The position numbers were made by a program, and so were the translations under genes. The notes under the pieces were generated by a model. It made no database searches. It was not told the origin of the DNA and was given only the letters and a program-made list of their open reading frames with translations. From positions 11,717,725-11,781,724 of the forward strand of contig NC_136012.1 in the NCBI RefSeq assembly GCF_048128805.1: a stretch of 64,000 bases of DNA, read 5' to 3'. Of the stretch, positions 20,400-59,800 are shown piece after piece (position 1 is the first letter of the stretch; the number at the start of each line of letters is the position of its first letter). Source of the DNA: Centroberyx gerrardi. Lineage: Eukaryota; Chordata; Actinopteri; Beryciformes; Berycidae.

Positions 20400-23300
20400 T
20401 ACACACACACACAGAGCTTTATAACCCAAGCTGTTTGTATGCTCTCCACTTTGTGCTTCACTGCTAAAGGGCTTGTTTGTACAGCCCTCTCCAGTCACCC
20501 TGAGTGAACCGTCGCTCCTCAGCACTGAACCATCCGTCTCCTGCCTCCCTGGTGAATGACCCCAACAGAATCAATCTTCTCTGCATAGCTACATGGTGGA
20601 TGCTCATACACAGGCCGCGGCTGCATAGCGTTATCAGACCCGGCATCAGTCACTGTCACCGGCAGCCTCTTTAGCCGTGGACGGATCTCTTTTTAGTGAT
20701 AACCACAGAGAGACACATACCAGCTCACGTAAATCCGGAGTTATTGCTTCGCCTTGGGTCACCCTTTGTAAATCTCTCATAAACCTGTGAGCCGGTCTCG
20801 TCTGCGCGGTGCGGAGCAGACATAAACAACCGGCTGAATCATCCCGTCCCATTCATCACAAGAGAAGGTTTTAGTACCTGGAATGAGTTGCGTTATGACA
20901 ATGCGAGCTATTTCATGACGGAGGCACATGTGGCATGCACGTCTTTTCAGTCTAATCCGGCCATATGTTTTGCACTTGAAAGCCCTGTAGTCGACACAGG
21001 GCCTTGTGCGCTGCTGCTGTAGTGGTGTTGGGCATTCGGGTGGTTAGCTGCATGCAGAGATCATTCATTTACTGTATACAGATGACCTTTTTGATTTGAA
21101 AGCATTAGCATCTCCTGAACAGATGTCTTCTTGTAACGGAAACAATGTTGGCATGTGTTTTGTCATATGTCTCCTCCTCTTTGCCTGCAGTAAGTTGCCC
21201 CCTTTTGAAGTTTCTGATCTTCTGTGGCCATCTTGTTCGGAGATGGCTCTGTGGTTATTTTGGTCCGGGTCTGGCATTGTCTAGTAGCCTACTGTTGTTG
21301 CAAATGAGCCATTGGAAAATTGCATTCATGTCATAGTTTTGCTGTCAGTGGGATAGCATCTCTTGTGGAACATTTCCTAGCACGGACTGAAAAAACAGTA
21401 TATGTTAGATATACTCTGGCAAATTTATATGGTGGGGAGTTGCAAAACACAGAGATGTTTTACTCTTTTTCTGAGCGCTGGGGATTTTTCTCCTGTGCGT
21501 CAGGGTGCTGGTATGCACAGCAGCCCGGCTCTCTCCCCGGCCCCGTCGCAGTCCTGCCCCGCCGGCTCCGTTCCCCCGGCCCAGACCTAATCCTTCGTCA
21601 TCAGCTGTTTCCTGGCTGTCCCGGCTCTCTGCATGCCAGCCGCTCTGAGAAAATGTGCTTCGCATTATGACCATGCAGAAAACATGCCGGGAGTCTGATT
21701 CGGCTCACATGTGCCGTGGAGCGGCGATACGGCAACGCTCTCTGAGTTTTGAAACACATTGATCCCATTCTGTCCTCTTGTGATTTATCTTTTGTGAGCC
21801 AAACACACAGCTGTTGTCCAGCAACTATGTATTGAAGACTAGTGTGGAGTTGTTTAGATCTGGATGGGCTTCAGAGAGTTTAACAGCTGGTTTTAAAGCA
21901 CTCTTTGAATTTTTGTCATCAAATGACCGACATAACATATATTGATGATGAGTGTATCTTCCGTTTTATATTTTAAATATAACAATCTCTGACTCATTTT
22001 CTGGTGGTCATTTATCCAGTGATTCATAATTCATCACTCATACTTTCGGACTGAGCTGTAGCTTCTCTCGCTGGACCATCAGTCTTTTTACCCTCCTATA
22101 GGGCACCACTTCTTTATCGCTGTACTTAGACACTTATTCGAGCCGTATCGTAGCTTTTCATATAGAGCACTAAGTGGTACTGAGATAGAGCATCCCGTAT
22201 GGCTGCCCCTCCATCTGTCCTCTCTCCTCTCTCCTCCCCCTCGCTCCCTCCTTCCTTCACTCCCACCCACTCACACAGCGCTGACAGGCAGCTGCATCCC
22301 ATCTTTGGAGAGTGGAGGAGAAATACGGCCACTCCTAGAGGACAACTCCTAGAGGAAGTTGGGGGGAAAAAAGAAGTTTTCTCTTTTATGATAACAAAGT
22401 TTAAGAGGGAAAACAGCATAAAACGTGCAAAGAAAGGTGTCATTTTCAGTTGCATGCATGTAAGACAGAGACCCAAACAAGCTAATTTGAGTCTAGAATA
22501 ATACCAGAAAGATATTATAATGTCCTGTCTGTGAATTAAATTCATTCAGGAAACAGTGTATTGATAGTACTGCTTAAGGAAAAATCCAGATTTTCAGCAG
22601 GAAGTTTTGGTCTCCATCACATTCTTTTAACGCACTACTCTTTTCTCTGGAGTTTTCACTGTCCTGCGTCCAACTAAAACATGCCAGGACTGGTGATATA
22701 CAGAGCAGTGGGACAGGACGACGAAGGAAAACACCCTGTTGCTTTTACAAGACGATAAGAATATTCCGCACAATGGAAAATGTGGGCTAATTCTAATTTC
22801 TTTCAGTCTGTCTTGCCTGAATTAGGCCCAAAGTTATGGGGCCGTTTTCAAAGCTGATGGTAACATCTAACATAACGTTTCCTCTGATTTATGACAGTTA
22901 ATAAGAAACTCACCTATATATTATGAGACGATGTGAGCTATTCTGAGATTTTCTCCTCCTCACCTCTACAAAGGTCAGAGTGAACATAACTCTGCACAGC
23001 AGCACGCCAAAACCCAAGAAATAGTGTCAATGATCACTTTTCTCTCTCACTCTTATGCTCCCCCCCCCCCCCCCCCCCGCCCCCCCTCCCTTCCACACAC
23101 TGTTGTGTTTTGGGAAGCCGCCATGGAAAACGAGTGGAATTTAAAGCCAGTCAGAGTCCTAATTGTATTCAGCTGTTTCTTTTTCTTTCTTTTTTTGGGG
23201 GGTGTGTGTATGTGTAGGTGGGGGGGGGGCTTAGGCTATTTCTCACGGAGCAGGGTGGGGGGGCTGTTCCCTGAAGTGTTTGTGGGACGGTGTGCAGGAA

Positions 23301-26300
23301 GAAGGAGGGGAGTTGGGGTGTTGCTCCGTCCAGATGGGGAGGTCTTAGTTGAAAACGGGGATGGGGTGCTGTCTAATCCTAGAGACTCTATATCTGTATA
23401 ACAGTTTACCTGGGACTTCTACATGATTCTGCACTGCACTGCTTTTTAAGGTCTGTTTACGCTCACAGCATGCACACTGTGTGGTGCTTAGAAAGGAAAA
23501 CACATTACAGCCCAACTAGTAGCAACCCAAAGATTTACTGCTTGAGAAAAAGGGGGGAAATTTAACTCCAATGACACTTAAAGTCACAGCTACTTTGGTA
23601 TTAAAGGTCCTCTTTGATATCTTAATCCTTTTCCCCTCATTTAGGCTCCCAAATGAGTAGAAAATTAGATCATTAAACTGATATCAAACGTTAGCCACAT
23701 CTGAGACTGTCAGTCTACAACCTTCAGTTTTACCCAGAGGCCCCTTGCATCCTCTGCCCCCCCCCAACCCACCACCACAACCAGCATTTACAAGTCTATT
23801 TGAAGGGGAGTAAACCAAAATCCACTGATTCCCGAACATATGTTGCCTCAGCATGACTATGGAGGGACTTCGGTTGCTGAGGCGAGACCGCTCATAGTCA
23901 CTCTGCCATGCTGAAGCAAAACCAAAGGGAGTTGTGTGACGGTAAAAAGACAAGGGGACTTTTTGTTAATGCATCAGAATCTGATGATGCAAACTTGAAA
24001 TGGCTTTAGTGTGGTTTCAAGTTACAGAATAGGAGATCTTACCGTATATTGACAGTGAACAGCAGTCTTTGCAAGGCCCTGTGTGCCCACAGCAGTGTCC
24101 AGTGGTCTAATTGTGACTTCTAGTAGGAGGTCAGTGTAAGCTGTCAGAGGATGAGAGCCAAAAAGACTTCAACTTGTTACTGTAGGCTACTGGAGCTGTG
24201 GTCGTTATAAAACAACAAAGTCGTCTCTCCAGCCTCGACCTAAGTCCTGTAAACAGTTACAGCACATTTGCCAAAAATACTACGACACTGTAACAGACAC
24301 GTTTCTGGAGTGGGAAAATATGTGGGGCATTTCCATGATGGTGAAAGATTTTTTTTTTTTTATTTGACCAGTGTTGTCAGACACTTTCTTCACAATAGCA
24401 GTGGAGGTCAAATGCGCCCATAGTATTACATGTGTCACAAGGCATTAAGAGCTCAAATACATATTTCCACCCCTTAGAGGAAGACGTCTAAAGCCTCACA
24501 AGCTAGAAGTGCAACTGTCCATTTCTTTCCTTTTACAATCTGGAAGATGGATCGTTATGCACCCAAAACAGACTCCATGAGCAGACTGCCACACTTAAGC
24601 ATTTCCTGTTTATAATAGCTCAGACACGCAGACAGCATGTTGATGACATGTGTGCTATCTTAACTGAGATCACCTTTTACTCACAAGCCTGCAGTTTATC
24701 AATTAGAATTACAGCTCTGGCACTGTATCTGTATTGGTCAAGCTGGGGTGGAAGCAGTGCATCGTGGGTCTGCTGCCAAGGGACCAGAAGGTTTGTCTCG
24801 GGGGAGGAGGGGGAAGGGGGGGGGGGGGGGGGGGGTCATCTGTCCAAGAGGAGTGATAAAAACGGTGGTTTATTTTAACAAAGACTCACTGGGTCATTTT
24901 TTTCCCACAGAGCATGCCAAAGTCCTGCAGCAGAGAGACACATTCTGAGACCCCGACTTCCGGCTAAAAAAGAGGGATCTGCAGAAAAAAAAACCAAAAA
25001 AAAAAACATGAACACTTATACTGTGCTGCAGCTATTCTAGTGATATCATTTGGAATATGTCCTAATAAAGTAAAGTGTCCAGTGTCAGCGGCTGTTAATA
25101 ATCTGCCTTTATCCTGGCTGTGGCTGTTTGTATTGGACAGAAGTGACCACCAAATTGGAGATGTTTGTTTTGCGGATCACGACTTCCTGCACACATCAGT
25201 AGAGTAAACATCGTCGTCTCTGATCTGAGGCTGTGCTCGCGCTCCCTCTGCCATCCCACTCTACGCTTTGATGTGGTGTGTGTCGTAAATTGTATTCTTT
25301 ATGTCTGCGCGCCCCCCAAGCAGTTTTGTCCACTGTCTGGTGTCGTGTGCAGTATTCTTGCGGTGTGTACATGGTTTGTCATACTTTGTCATTGGTCTCA
25401 CTCATGTGATCTCGCATGTTGTTTGTTTTTTTCCTATGTGTGGTTTTCTCTTTTTTTGCTCTTTCTTCTTTCCTCATCTGCTTTACACATTTCTCATTCT
25501 AAGTTTACATCTTTCCATTGCTGTGCAGTTCTTTATTTGTACCTCGCTCTCTCTTCACAGAAGTCTCTCTATGTGTGACTGGTCCTCTCCTCATTGCAGC
25601 GTCTGTCGTGTCTGGCTAGTGGTTGTGGTGGTCTGCTGCATCACTGATGCACCGCTGACTCACACCCACACAAGGCCAGCAAATTTCCCCATACAGGAAG
25701 TCAGAGCTCTCCAGCTGCACTTCAGGAGGGTTTTTGGATATCTTTCTCTCTTTTGTTATTTAGTGTGTTTTTTTCTTCTTTTTCTCAAAGTGCAACCTTT
25801 CCCCCCTGGGACACGCTCAGAAAGGCAAACGCTTGGCTGCAAATGTGGTTCGGAAAGTGGTTCCCACCTCATCACGGGCCGCTTCATCATTGCCAGATGT
25901 TTAAATGAAACATGCAGCTCCAGTATATATAGATAATCCCAGGAGTGGGATTACAGGCTGCTGAGGGAAGTGAGTTTACGCACGCTGTAGCTGTGTCCCG
26001 GGGCTGTGCGTGGGCCGCGTGCGTCCTGCTGAGGCTGAGTGGAGCATTCTGCCTTGTTAGCTGGTGACACTTTGAGTGTGGTGGGGTTGTTTATGAGAAC
26101 CGGGAAGGGTCAATCAGCCACCAAATTCCCATCATCTCTGGGAAAACTCATACGTCGGAATCACAGTTTATCCCTCATGGTGATTACTGTGCCATTCCTA
26201 ACGTAAACACTGGCTCTTCTTCAGACCTCCATGGTCAAGCTGGGAATGAGAACCATTATGGTTTACAACAAGCCTGAAAGCCCACCAATGTCACGCTCAG

Positions 26301-27702
26301 CAGTAAAACCTAACAAAATGTCCATAATTGTGACATCTCAGTAAAGAAAATTAGTCTTCAAAATACTGATAATTGTTGATTTTGGCATCAATTGGCCTTT
26401 TGTTGCCCCACAGCAACATGGCTCTGGATGATTGGTCCTGTGGTTAGTAGGGTGGATGTTACTGTACATTATCACATCATTATATTGCTTCACAGCACAT
26501 CTCTGTGGTTCAGACAGAGAATAGCTCTGTCCCTCAGGGATCAAACTGCTACCAAGTGTTTTTATTAAGTGGGCAGTACAGAGTTACTGACATGCTGCCA
26601 AACCTTCTTGGCAGATTCTCTGGGGGTTCATTGTTATCGAGTGTCCTGCCAGAGCTCTGACCCTCTTAACGCTTCATAAAACGGTCCGTTCCTTTCTTGC
26701 ACAAAGACCTGATCAGGGCGTAGATTAGCAAATAAGCGGCTATGTTTTCAACAGCGTGGATCTCACTGCGGTATGTTCTTGAATCGCGGGTTAATCTCCA
26801 GCAGTAGCGTCCACTCTCTTTTTGAAGTGGTCCAGTGGGTCCCTTTGGCCCTCTGATCCTAGACAGTCGATCCCATTTTGAGGGTCAGACTCCTTCTCAA
26901 AGGCCTCTGTTCAACGTCCCCCACTGCCCATCGGTCAACATAAAGCCTCATCATGTTGCAGTAGCCAAACATTATTTTTCCGTCCCCCCCCCCCCCCTCT
27001 TCTCTGAGGTTTCAAAAACTCAGAATAAGATTTGAACACACCTAGATTCTTGTTCAACATCGAAGGTTTCCTGTAGTTTGATATCAGATGTAAATTCATA
27101 TCCTGCACAGGGCAGTTAGTCCTAGCCTTGCTCTTTGACTTATTTTAGTAAAAATAGCGTCAGCAGCCAGCCACAATAAGATCATTTGGCCAAGTGACAC
27201 ATGCCTTTGGCGTCAGAGTATTTGTCAGCTGTCATGCAAAGTCGTCATCATTGACACCAAGGTTAGTGGCACTCATAAGACTTGATGTATGGCTTCCTCG
27301 GTCGACGGTCCCTCTGAGTGTGCTGTGGCCCTCGAGGGATGAGGTGACCCCCCTACCCACCCACCCCCTCGACCCCTCCGCTCCCGCCGCTGTCACCAGC
27401 ACGGTCCCAAGTGTATCAGCGATCCTGGGAAAGTTTCTGAGAAATACTGTGGGAACGTGAACTGTACACAGACACCAATGACGAACAAGGGGAAGAGGGG
27501 GAGGGTATGTTTGTGTGTGTATGTGTGTGTGTGTGTGTGTGTGTGGAGGTGGTGGGTGAAGGAGGGAGGGTTGGGGTGTAGAGCAGAGTGTGCTTGTGTG
27601 TGCAATTGTGTGGCATTATGAATGTTTATGTGTATATGTGTGTGTAGCAAGAGAAAAAGCACAATCCAATCAAAGTTGGATCAATCAAACCTCTAGTGTA
27701 TC

Positions 27703-27742
<40 letters not shown>

Positions 27743-29576
27743 CTTCACCCCTTTTTATTAGAACCAGGAGGCGGGGGAGGAGGAAATGGACGAGTCATGT
27801 TTTTGGAGCAACTCAAGAGTTCTTCGTTTTGGGAGCGGAAATGCCAAAGGCAGTTAATTTAGGGAGACAACGTGTATCTGGTTTGAGTAACTGGCTTGGG
27901 GTTAGTCATGGAACTTCTCCTTGTACCTCACTGCCATTGCCACGCTGATAAGGCCATTCATCTTTTTTACATCTAGAAATACACTTACCCATTAAAAATT
28001 TGATAACAGCAGAGTTTATGCTCTTGGTATAAGTGGAGTTGACCATTTTATTAAAGATGACGTCATATATGTTCAATCAATCAACTTTAGTCATGACATG
28101 AAACGTGTATGGAGAAATAGCTGGATAAAGTTCAAAACATGTTTTCAATCACAGACTGCAAAACGATACTCCAAGCTCTTAAAATAGAAATTACACAATT
28201 GGAGTTGATCATCAAGTAAAAACATTTAAGGGGGCAAAACTGTCCTCAAGATGGATTTCGCAATTTTTCCACTGGCTCCCTCGCAGGATCCCTCCCTCTC
28301 TTCCTCCTCCACCCTCTCTCTTCCCAAGGCTCCCTCTTCCGCCCTCTCTCTCTTTCCCACCCTCTTGCATGCAGGCCTGTGATCTGTCCTTAACTGTTTC
28401 CAGACGCCTGTGTGCTGCACCCCTTCTGCCCCCCCCCCACCCCCCCACCCCCCCTAATCACAACAACAAACCACCCCTCCTCTGCTCATTCTGGATCTTT
28501 CCCTCTGCCCTTTAGCTTTATGTATGCAGTGGAATTAGAAATATTTTGGAGCTCTCTCATTGGCTGACAGTGGTCAATGTGGGGAGATGAGCATTACTCA
28601 CCTTTGACCCCAATAGCTGTTGTCTTTATTCCCGAAAGTTGATATCACATTAGTGTAAAACATGACTTCCTGTTGGTGTTACAAAGCCATAGCAACCTGT
28701 CAAAACTCCAAATATGTTCCCCTGTCACTGGCTTTGGTGAATGCCCTCATTTTCACTTTTGTTTACACCAAAACCAATTAATGGCTCAGCACGACGCTAG
28801 AATAGCTCGGGCGCAGCATTGTTGCCACTGAGCGTGTTGCAAAGCTGCACACAGTGACCCGTTTGTTAGTGGACAGAACGCTGGTGAACCAAGAACCAAA
28901 AGTGCCAGACATTGTTGCTCTGTCCGGGTGCAGCGAGGCATCAAATACCTCCAATGTGAACTGATTCTGCACCTAAGACTCTGTGAGCAGGCCAGAAACC
29001 ATTAGAGAAAGCAGCAAACCAAATACTTTTTTTTGTTAGTTTCTGTTTGTATGAACACAGCAAAGTTTTATGGCATTTCTCTATCATTGGGAGCAGATTG
29101 CACTGACATGAAATGTGATTTATTTTGGAAACTCCCACTTGACCTGACCCATTGGGTCTCATAAGGGCAGGAGTCCATCCGTCATGATATGAAGCTTATC
29201 TCATATGGAAAGAAATGAATGAGATGTTCAGAATCCTGAGGGTTCAGCGCTCGCTCAGTTATCAATCAGCTATTTTATTTGTCTACAGCTTGTAAAGGGG
29301 GTCAATGTATTTACAAAGTAGATTTTTCTGATATATTTTATGCTTTCACTCACTTTCTTGACTTCCCATTACATTTTAATAGAAAAGAATACTTTGTGAA
29401 GACCTTTGCTTACAAAATAGTTTTAGTGTTTTTGGATAGAATCGTTTTTGTGGAAATATAGACAGATGGATTTCAGGGAGCAACATTTTTTCAACTGGAG
29501 AAGTCCCATCACAGTCTTGGATTCTTGACTGTAATTGAATTGATCAAGCATTGCTATCCCTTCTGTCTGTTTGCAG
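19697..29576 (+). other. Putative pdgfrb intron 1
   Basis: No coding exon found. Simple repeats include (CA)n at about 20243-20268 and 20359-20413, a C run at 23060-23090, a G run at 24816-24835, (GT)n at 27507-27543, (CT)n at 27707-27739 and C runs at 28428-28455. Open frames here, including one of 211 codons at 25301-25936, are T-rich low-complexity sequence without domains or splice support. Regulatory elements are likely but not identifiable by eye. Confidence 0.45.
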
Positions 29577-29603
29577 ATCAAAAGCGCCTTGAAGACATCC
29601 ACC

Positions 29604-43748
<14,145 letters not shown>

Positions 43749-44622
43749 CCTCATGTGGGAACTTTTGGGAACATAGATGCCTTTCCTTTCCCGGGAGTGG
43801 CTCCATACGTACCTGAAGAGGGAATGTGACTAAAATAGAGAATGTAGCAAACTTCACTGAGCAGGCGATCGTTATATCTTCATGAAGCACTCCTACGGTT
43901 TTGCCCTTCTTTGAGTTTTCGTATCAGATTTAGTACCTCTGAACATACAAAATGATTACAAATTATGAGCATGATGTTATTGCCCAGTTTGATATTGGAA
44001 GCTTGCCCTAGTGTAAATACGGTACTCTGCTCACACTCCTCTAGAAATGAAACAGTCCTTTGGGTTTAGATGTCCAATATGTCTTTGTTTTCCATTTTAG
44101 CCAGGGATTTATAATTGTGCTGAGAGACCTAATGGGTTATTTTGTGTCTATCAGTGCTTTATTATGCACATGTTTAACCGTATTACTTTTTTGTCTCTCA
44201 TTATTATTTCATCCCCTCTTTTTTCTAGACAGATGTTAGTCTACAACCTTACAGTAGATGTTTGCAATGTCAAACAGGCGATTGAGTAAAGCTTTCGGTT
44301 TTATTTCTCCCTTTCCTAAACTGCAAGCCGTGGTATTGACCCTGGTGTGCTACTCCTTTGGGTGTTATTTTCAGGACATGCCAACGTAGACAGATTTTGA
44401 GTTTCTTTCGGGTTACATATTATGCATATGCAGTAGTTGCAGGTCAAAACAAGCAGTTCTCTTTCGTTCTATTCTTTTGTGAGAATAACATGAAATGTTT
44501 ATGTCATGTGTGAATTTTGAATAGAATTTTGAATTTTGAATACATGTTTTGTATAGAATAAATGACATAGTTCTGTACCAGTTTTTGCACTTTATTAGCT
44601 TTAGGAAAACATGCATTTTCAC

Positions 44623-44628
44623 AATAAA
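44623..44628 (+). terminator. Candidate proximal poly(A) signal of pdgfrb
   Basis: AATAAA about 875 bases after the stop codon at 43748. A second signal lies at 45158; alternative 3' ends are possible. Confidence 0.4.
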
Positions 44629-45157
44629 GATATAAAGGTACGTTATGCAATAGAATGATACAATTAAGAGTCGTAAAGAACTTCTGTGGTTGCACAGTGA
44701 AGAGTGATACCAAGTTCTTTCTTCTGTGGTTATTGACAGTTATTGACTCTTTTCGCAGTAAAAACAATAATTTCAGCATATCACTGCCGTAGCACAAGAT
44801 GGTGCATGTAGATGTGCCTTTGCATTCATTGGGTATGACTGATTTTTCAGCTATCAGGTATTGTTGCTTGTTAATGGGAAATGAAGGGCTACTGTACTTA
44901 TGAAACCTAGATAGCCATTTGTGTACATGTACATTATGCTTTGTGTCGTCACTTTTTGCGTAATATTCACTCACAGAGGTCCTACTTTCATTACTTTACA
45001 CTACCATTTTAAGCAAAATGTTATGCTACCTTGTAGTATTTGTTTCACAATCTAAAATGCAGAACACAGACTGTATCACAAGCTATGGTACCAAAGCTTC
45101 TCTTAACGTTTACAAATGTATTTTTATATGTTGTATTTTATATGTTGCAAATGTGAC

Positions 45158-45163
45158 AATAAA
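45158..45163 (+). terminator. Candidate distal poly(A) signal of pdgfrb
   Basis: AATAAA at the end of an AT-rich 3' untranslated stretch, about 1.4 kb after the stop codon and followed by TGTAT/TTATTG-rich sequence. This leaves only about 1 kb before the first csf1r exon. Confidence 0.45.
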
Positions 45164-46195
45164 CGTGTATTATCATCATATTATTGTAAACTTGTATCTT
45201 TTATGAAAGAAGCATTGCCTATATTCATGTGGGCTATATTCTCTGTCTGCCTCTACTTTCCCACTGTCTAAATAACACAAAAAAAAATGAGTGGACCCAA
45301 AAAATCAATGTTTGATAAAAAACCCCACTGTTTTATAGATGGATTACTGTCCTGAAGGTCCAAACCTCTTACTGATTTCCAGCATAATCCATCTGTGAAA
45401 CCATATATCCCACTACAACCTACTTTTCCTTTTCTCTCTCTACACGCTTCCATCTCTCCGTCCTCTTCTCTAATTCCTGGGGTCAGACTACTAAGAGCCC
45501 TTTCACTGGGGAGCGTGGAAGCTATGGCTCGGCAGCCAATGACGAGGTGATTAGTCTCACCTCCACGGCTGCTATAGGGGAGAATCGCCTCTTTCTGGGG
45601 CAAATTGGCACCGGCTCATTAGTTTGCTGAGCGTGATATCCTGACCCTCCTCCCCACGCGGTCCCCTCCACCCCACCCTCTACTTGTTGTCTCAAAGATT
45701 TCATGTCTTGCTGTGAGACTTCTGTGGCTGAGAGACTGTAAACAGCAGAAGGGAGAAGGGCAGAGGGGAACAGAAAGGGAAGAAGGGACTTCGATGTCAG
45801 CGCTGGATGCTGGAAACATCCAACTCAGGGAGGTCGTCACACACCTCTAAACTCAAGATATCTGCAGGTTGGTGCATTTGATAGAACTGAATGATGCTTC
45901 CACAATGCCATCATTAAAAGGTATTTTGAGGTGTAGTCAATTAATGTATTAATATATTGATTGATTCTCCAAGGTATGAAAGTGTAAGGCCTCCTCACAG
46001 TGTCTTAGAAGTCACTGTTTCCAGTTTGTGATGCACACATGTTGTAACAGAATGCATTGCTTTTCAGCACAGATTAATCTCTACTGGGAAAAGCCGATCT
46101 GACCAGCCGGAGAGGGAAAAGAGAAGTGAACAAGGGGTGTGAGTGATAGCACAACTTCTGAGGCGTTCTTCTCATTTCTGTCTCCTTAACCACAG
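45164..46195 (+). promoter_or_regulatory. pdgfrb-csf1r intergenic gap, likely csf1r promoter
   Basis: The only non-genic space between the end of pdgfrb and the exon carrying the csf1r start codon. It contains purine-rich stretches (45745-45790 and 46105-46130, the latter including AAAAGAGAAGTG) that resemble Ets/PU.1-type sites used by myeloid csf1r promoters. No TATA box stands out. A splice acceptor (AACCACAG) at 46195 suggests an upstream non-coding exon may lie in this gap or inside the pdgfrb 3' region. Confidence 0.4.
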
Positions 46196-46264
46196 ATCAA
46201 AAGAAGAGTGTTTCCAGCACACACGCCGTCTACATTCGCAGTGCAGATTTGGAGTTGATCCAGG

Positions 46265-57681
<11,417 letters not shown>

Positions 57682-59158
57682 GAGCCTAACGCTCCGTCAA
57701 TCAAGCGATGAATTATCAAGAATCGTCAAGAATCCGGGATCAGCTCTGCTCCCTCGGCGAAGCGGCACAGCCTGTTCCACGCCTGGATAGTTGCTGAGAG
57801 TTGGAGTTGCCTTCAAAGCTATTTTTTGCTGCCTGGGTCTGTTTGCCAGACAGACAGACAGGCAGCTGAAGCAGGCATGTGACTTGCTTCTTCGCAGACC
57901 ATGACTAGAAATTGCCACGTCTAGCACCGACCTCTGACATGAAAGGCAGAAACATGTCATCAAATGACGCGTGTATCCAAAGCTGTGCCTTAATATTTTA
58001 TCCAAAGCTACTTATTCACTCCCCGACTGTTTATTATGTGTTCTGTTGTGCATTTAGGGAATCTCTCCTGTGAATTTGATTAACCAGAAATAATCGGTTA
58101 CTGTACATCCAGAGGAGAATGCATGTTTGTTTGTTCATTCTTCTGACAATGTTCTTATGTACTGTACACAATGTTTATTGTTGCTTTTTTTAAAAATGGC
58201 ATGTTTTTGTGGTGTTTTCATTCACTGTTGTCAGCAGGTTCACTTCCGTACCAGATTTTTTTTCAATGCGTATACGGTTTTTCAAAGGAAGCAACCCAAC
58301 AGTTAAAACCACTGGATTCAAGACACTGCATCTACGTGAGGTGTTCCTATTATAATGTTGTACAGACAAAGTAACATATATTTTATACTCTGATGGACAT
58401 CACCTTATTTAAAATCCCCCCCAAGTGCTTTTCCTCGGTTTAAACATGCTAAATCGACCATGGAAAAGGCTTTTTAGGCCCTACGTCTGAAAGAATGATC
58501 ATATTGTTTTCCCTCTGTGCTTTAGTCACAGCTGTATTTCTTGTGACACTGCCATGATATCTGCCAGTTGATGGCAACATGTGATTGTTCCCCTCCAGTC
58601 CAATTAATTAGCAAACAGTGTTCAGTGTGATTTAGTAGCAGGGAGTACAACTGAACTGAGCAGGGAAGTGTGTCTGGATCCGTTATGGATCAGATGAACG
58701 ATGTTTTATATTTGACAGTGTGAAAGACGATGTTTTTGCTCGGCACAGTTTACTATTTTTATTTCCTTTTGAGTTAAGACTACTGAGTGGTTTGATGTAA
58801 GCTTCGTAGACGTCTATATGTAGCAGTCAGCCTACACTGCCCAATGGTGATGACTTCAGAATGACATGTAAGCCAAATGTATGTAATGTAAAAGTATAGA
58901 CTGCCAATTTGTATGAGATCAGCCATTTCAAATGTGCTTACAGCTGAGTGAAATGATGTGAGATGTCTATGTAATAATGTATATATCTCATGATGTAAAT
59001 CAAGAATTGTTTATGAATCTTTATTTTCACTTAGGTGTTTTAGAGTAGATGGATAGTAGTACATAAATATTTCATAAATGTTTTGTGTGGATTCTGTGCA
59101 AATGAGCAAATCAATGCAAGATCTGCAAATCAAATGACTGGAAAATTGCAGAAGCTTT

Positions 59159-59164
59159 AATAAA
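59159..59164 (+). terminator. Candidate poly(A) signal of csf1r
   Basis: AATAAA about 1.5 kb after the stop codon, at the end of AT-rich sequence without other canonical signals. The stretch 57682-59158 is probably the csf1r 3' untranslated region; no other gene is seen in it. Confidence 0.5.
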
Positions 59165-59577
59165 GCTATATTGTTGAAATTTTGGATTCCAATGTAAAGT
59201 TACATACTGGAATATAATGTGTTGTGACAAACATTTATAGGCTATATTTTTCATTATTGCACATTTGCAACTATGATGGCTGTAACTGGGACCAAACTGC
59301 TGCCTTTATGTTCTTCTCTCCTCAGTTCCCATTTTTTATTGGATAATGCCCAATCTGCATTTCCTCTGTTCCATTCTCTCAGACGGTCAACATTGCACAA
59401 CTCTAAACCTTTTGGAGGGAAGTAGAAATCCCACCACTGAGACTACAGAAACTCAAAATTATCAAAACACTTTTCGTCCCTTTACGTGGGATTCTTTAAA
59501 TTCTCCAGAAGTACCACAGCTCACAATTTACCTTAGTCACACGGCGGCCATTTTGAACACTCTGGGTCAGAAGCTCT

Positions 59578-59800
59578 ACCTTTTTTTTTTTCACCTTTAT
59601 TTATTCAGGGGAGTTTCACTGAGAGCAATGCTTCACACCTGGAAGCTGACCAGTACAACCACAGTCTAATCTGCTGGCCACTGAGCAGCTCCACTGGAGC
59701 GGTTGGGGTTAAGGGCCTTGCTCAAGGGCACCTCAGTGGTGGTAATGAGGGAGGGGCAAGCGCTGCTTTTCACTTTGTGAAAAGCAACTGCTTGAATTTA
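59578..59800 (-). mobile_element. Retroelement 3' end, minus orientation
   Basis: A T run followed by CACCTTTATTTATTCAGG (minus strand: CCTGAATAAATAAAGGTG then poly-A), then a segment with GGGCCTTGCTCAAGGGCACC, a phrase common to many teleost L2/SINE-derived repeats. No readable protein. Confidence 0.5.

Noticed and set aside
18185-20525. Many short ORFs with His-Thr or Cys-Val runs
   Set aside because: They are translations of (CA)n and (GT)n tracts and not genes.
25301-25936. Longest single open frame without an assigned exon (211 codons, plus strand)
   Set aside because: It is a T-rich, Phe/Ser/Val/Cys-heavy low-complexity frame inside the putative pdgfrb intron 1, with an overlapping open frame in another phase and no domain or splice support.
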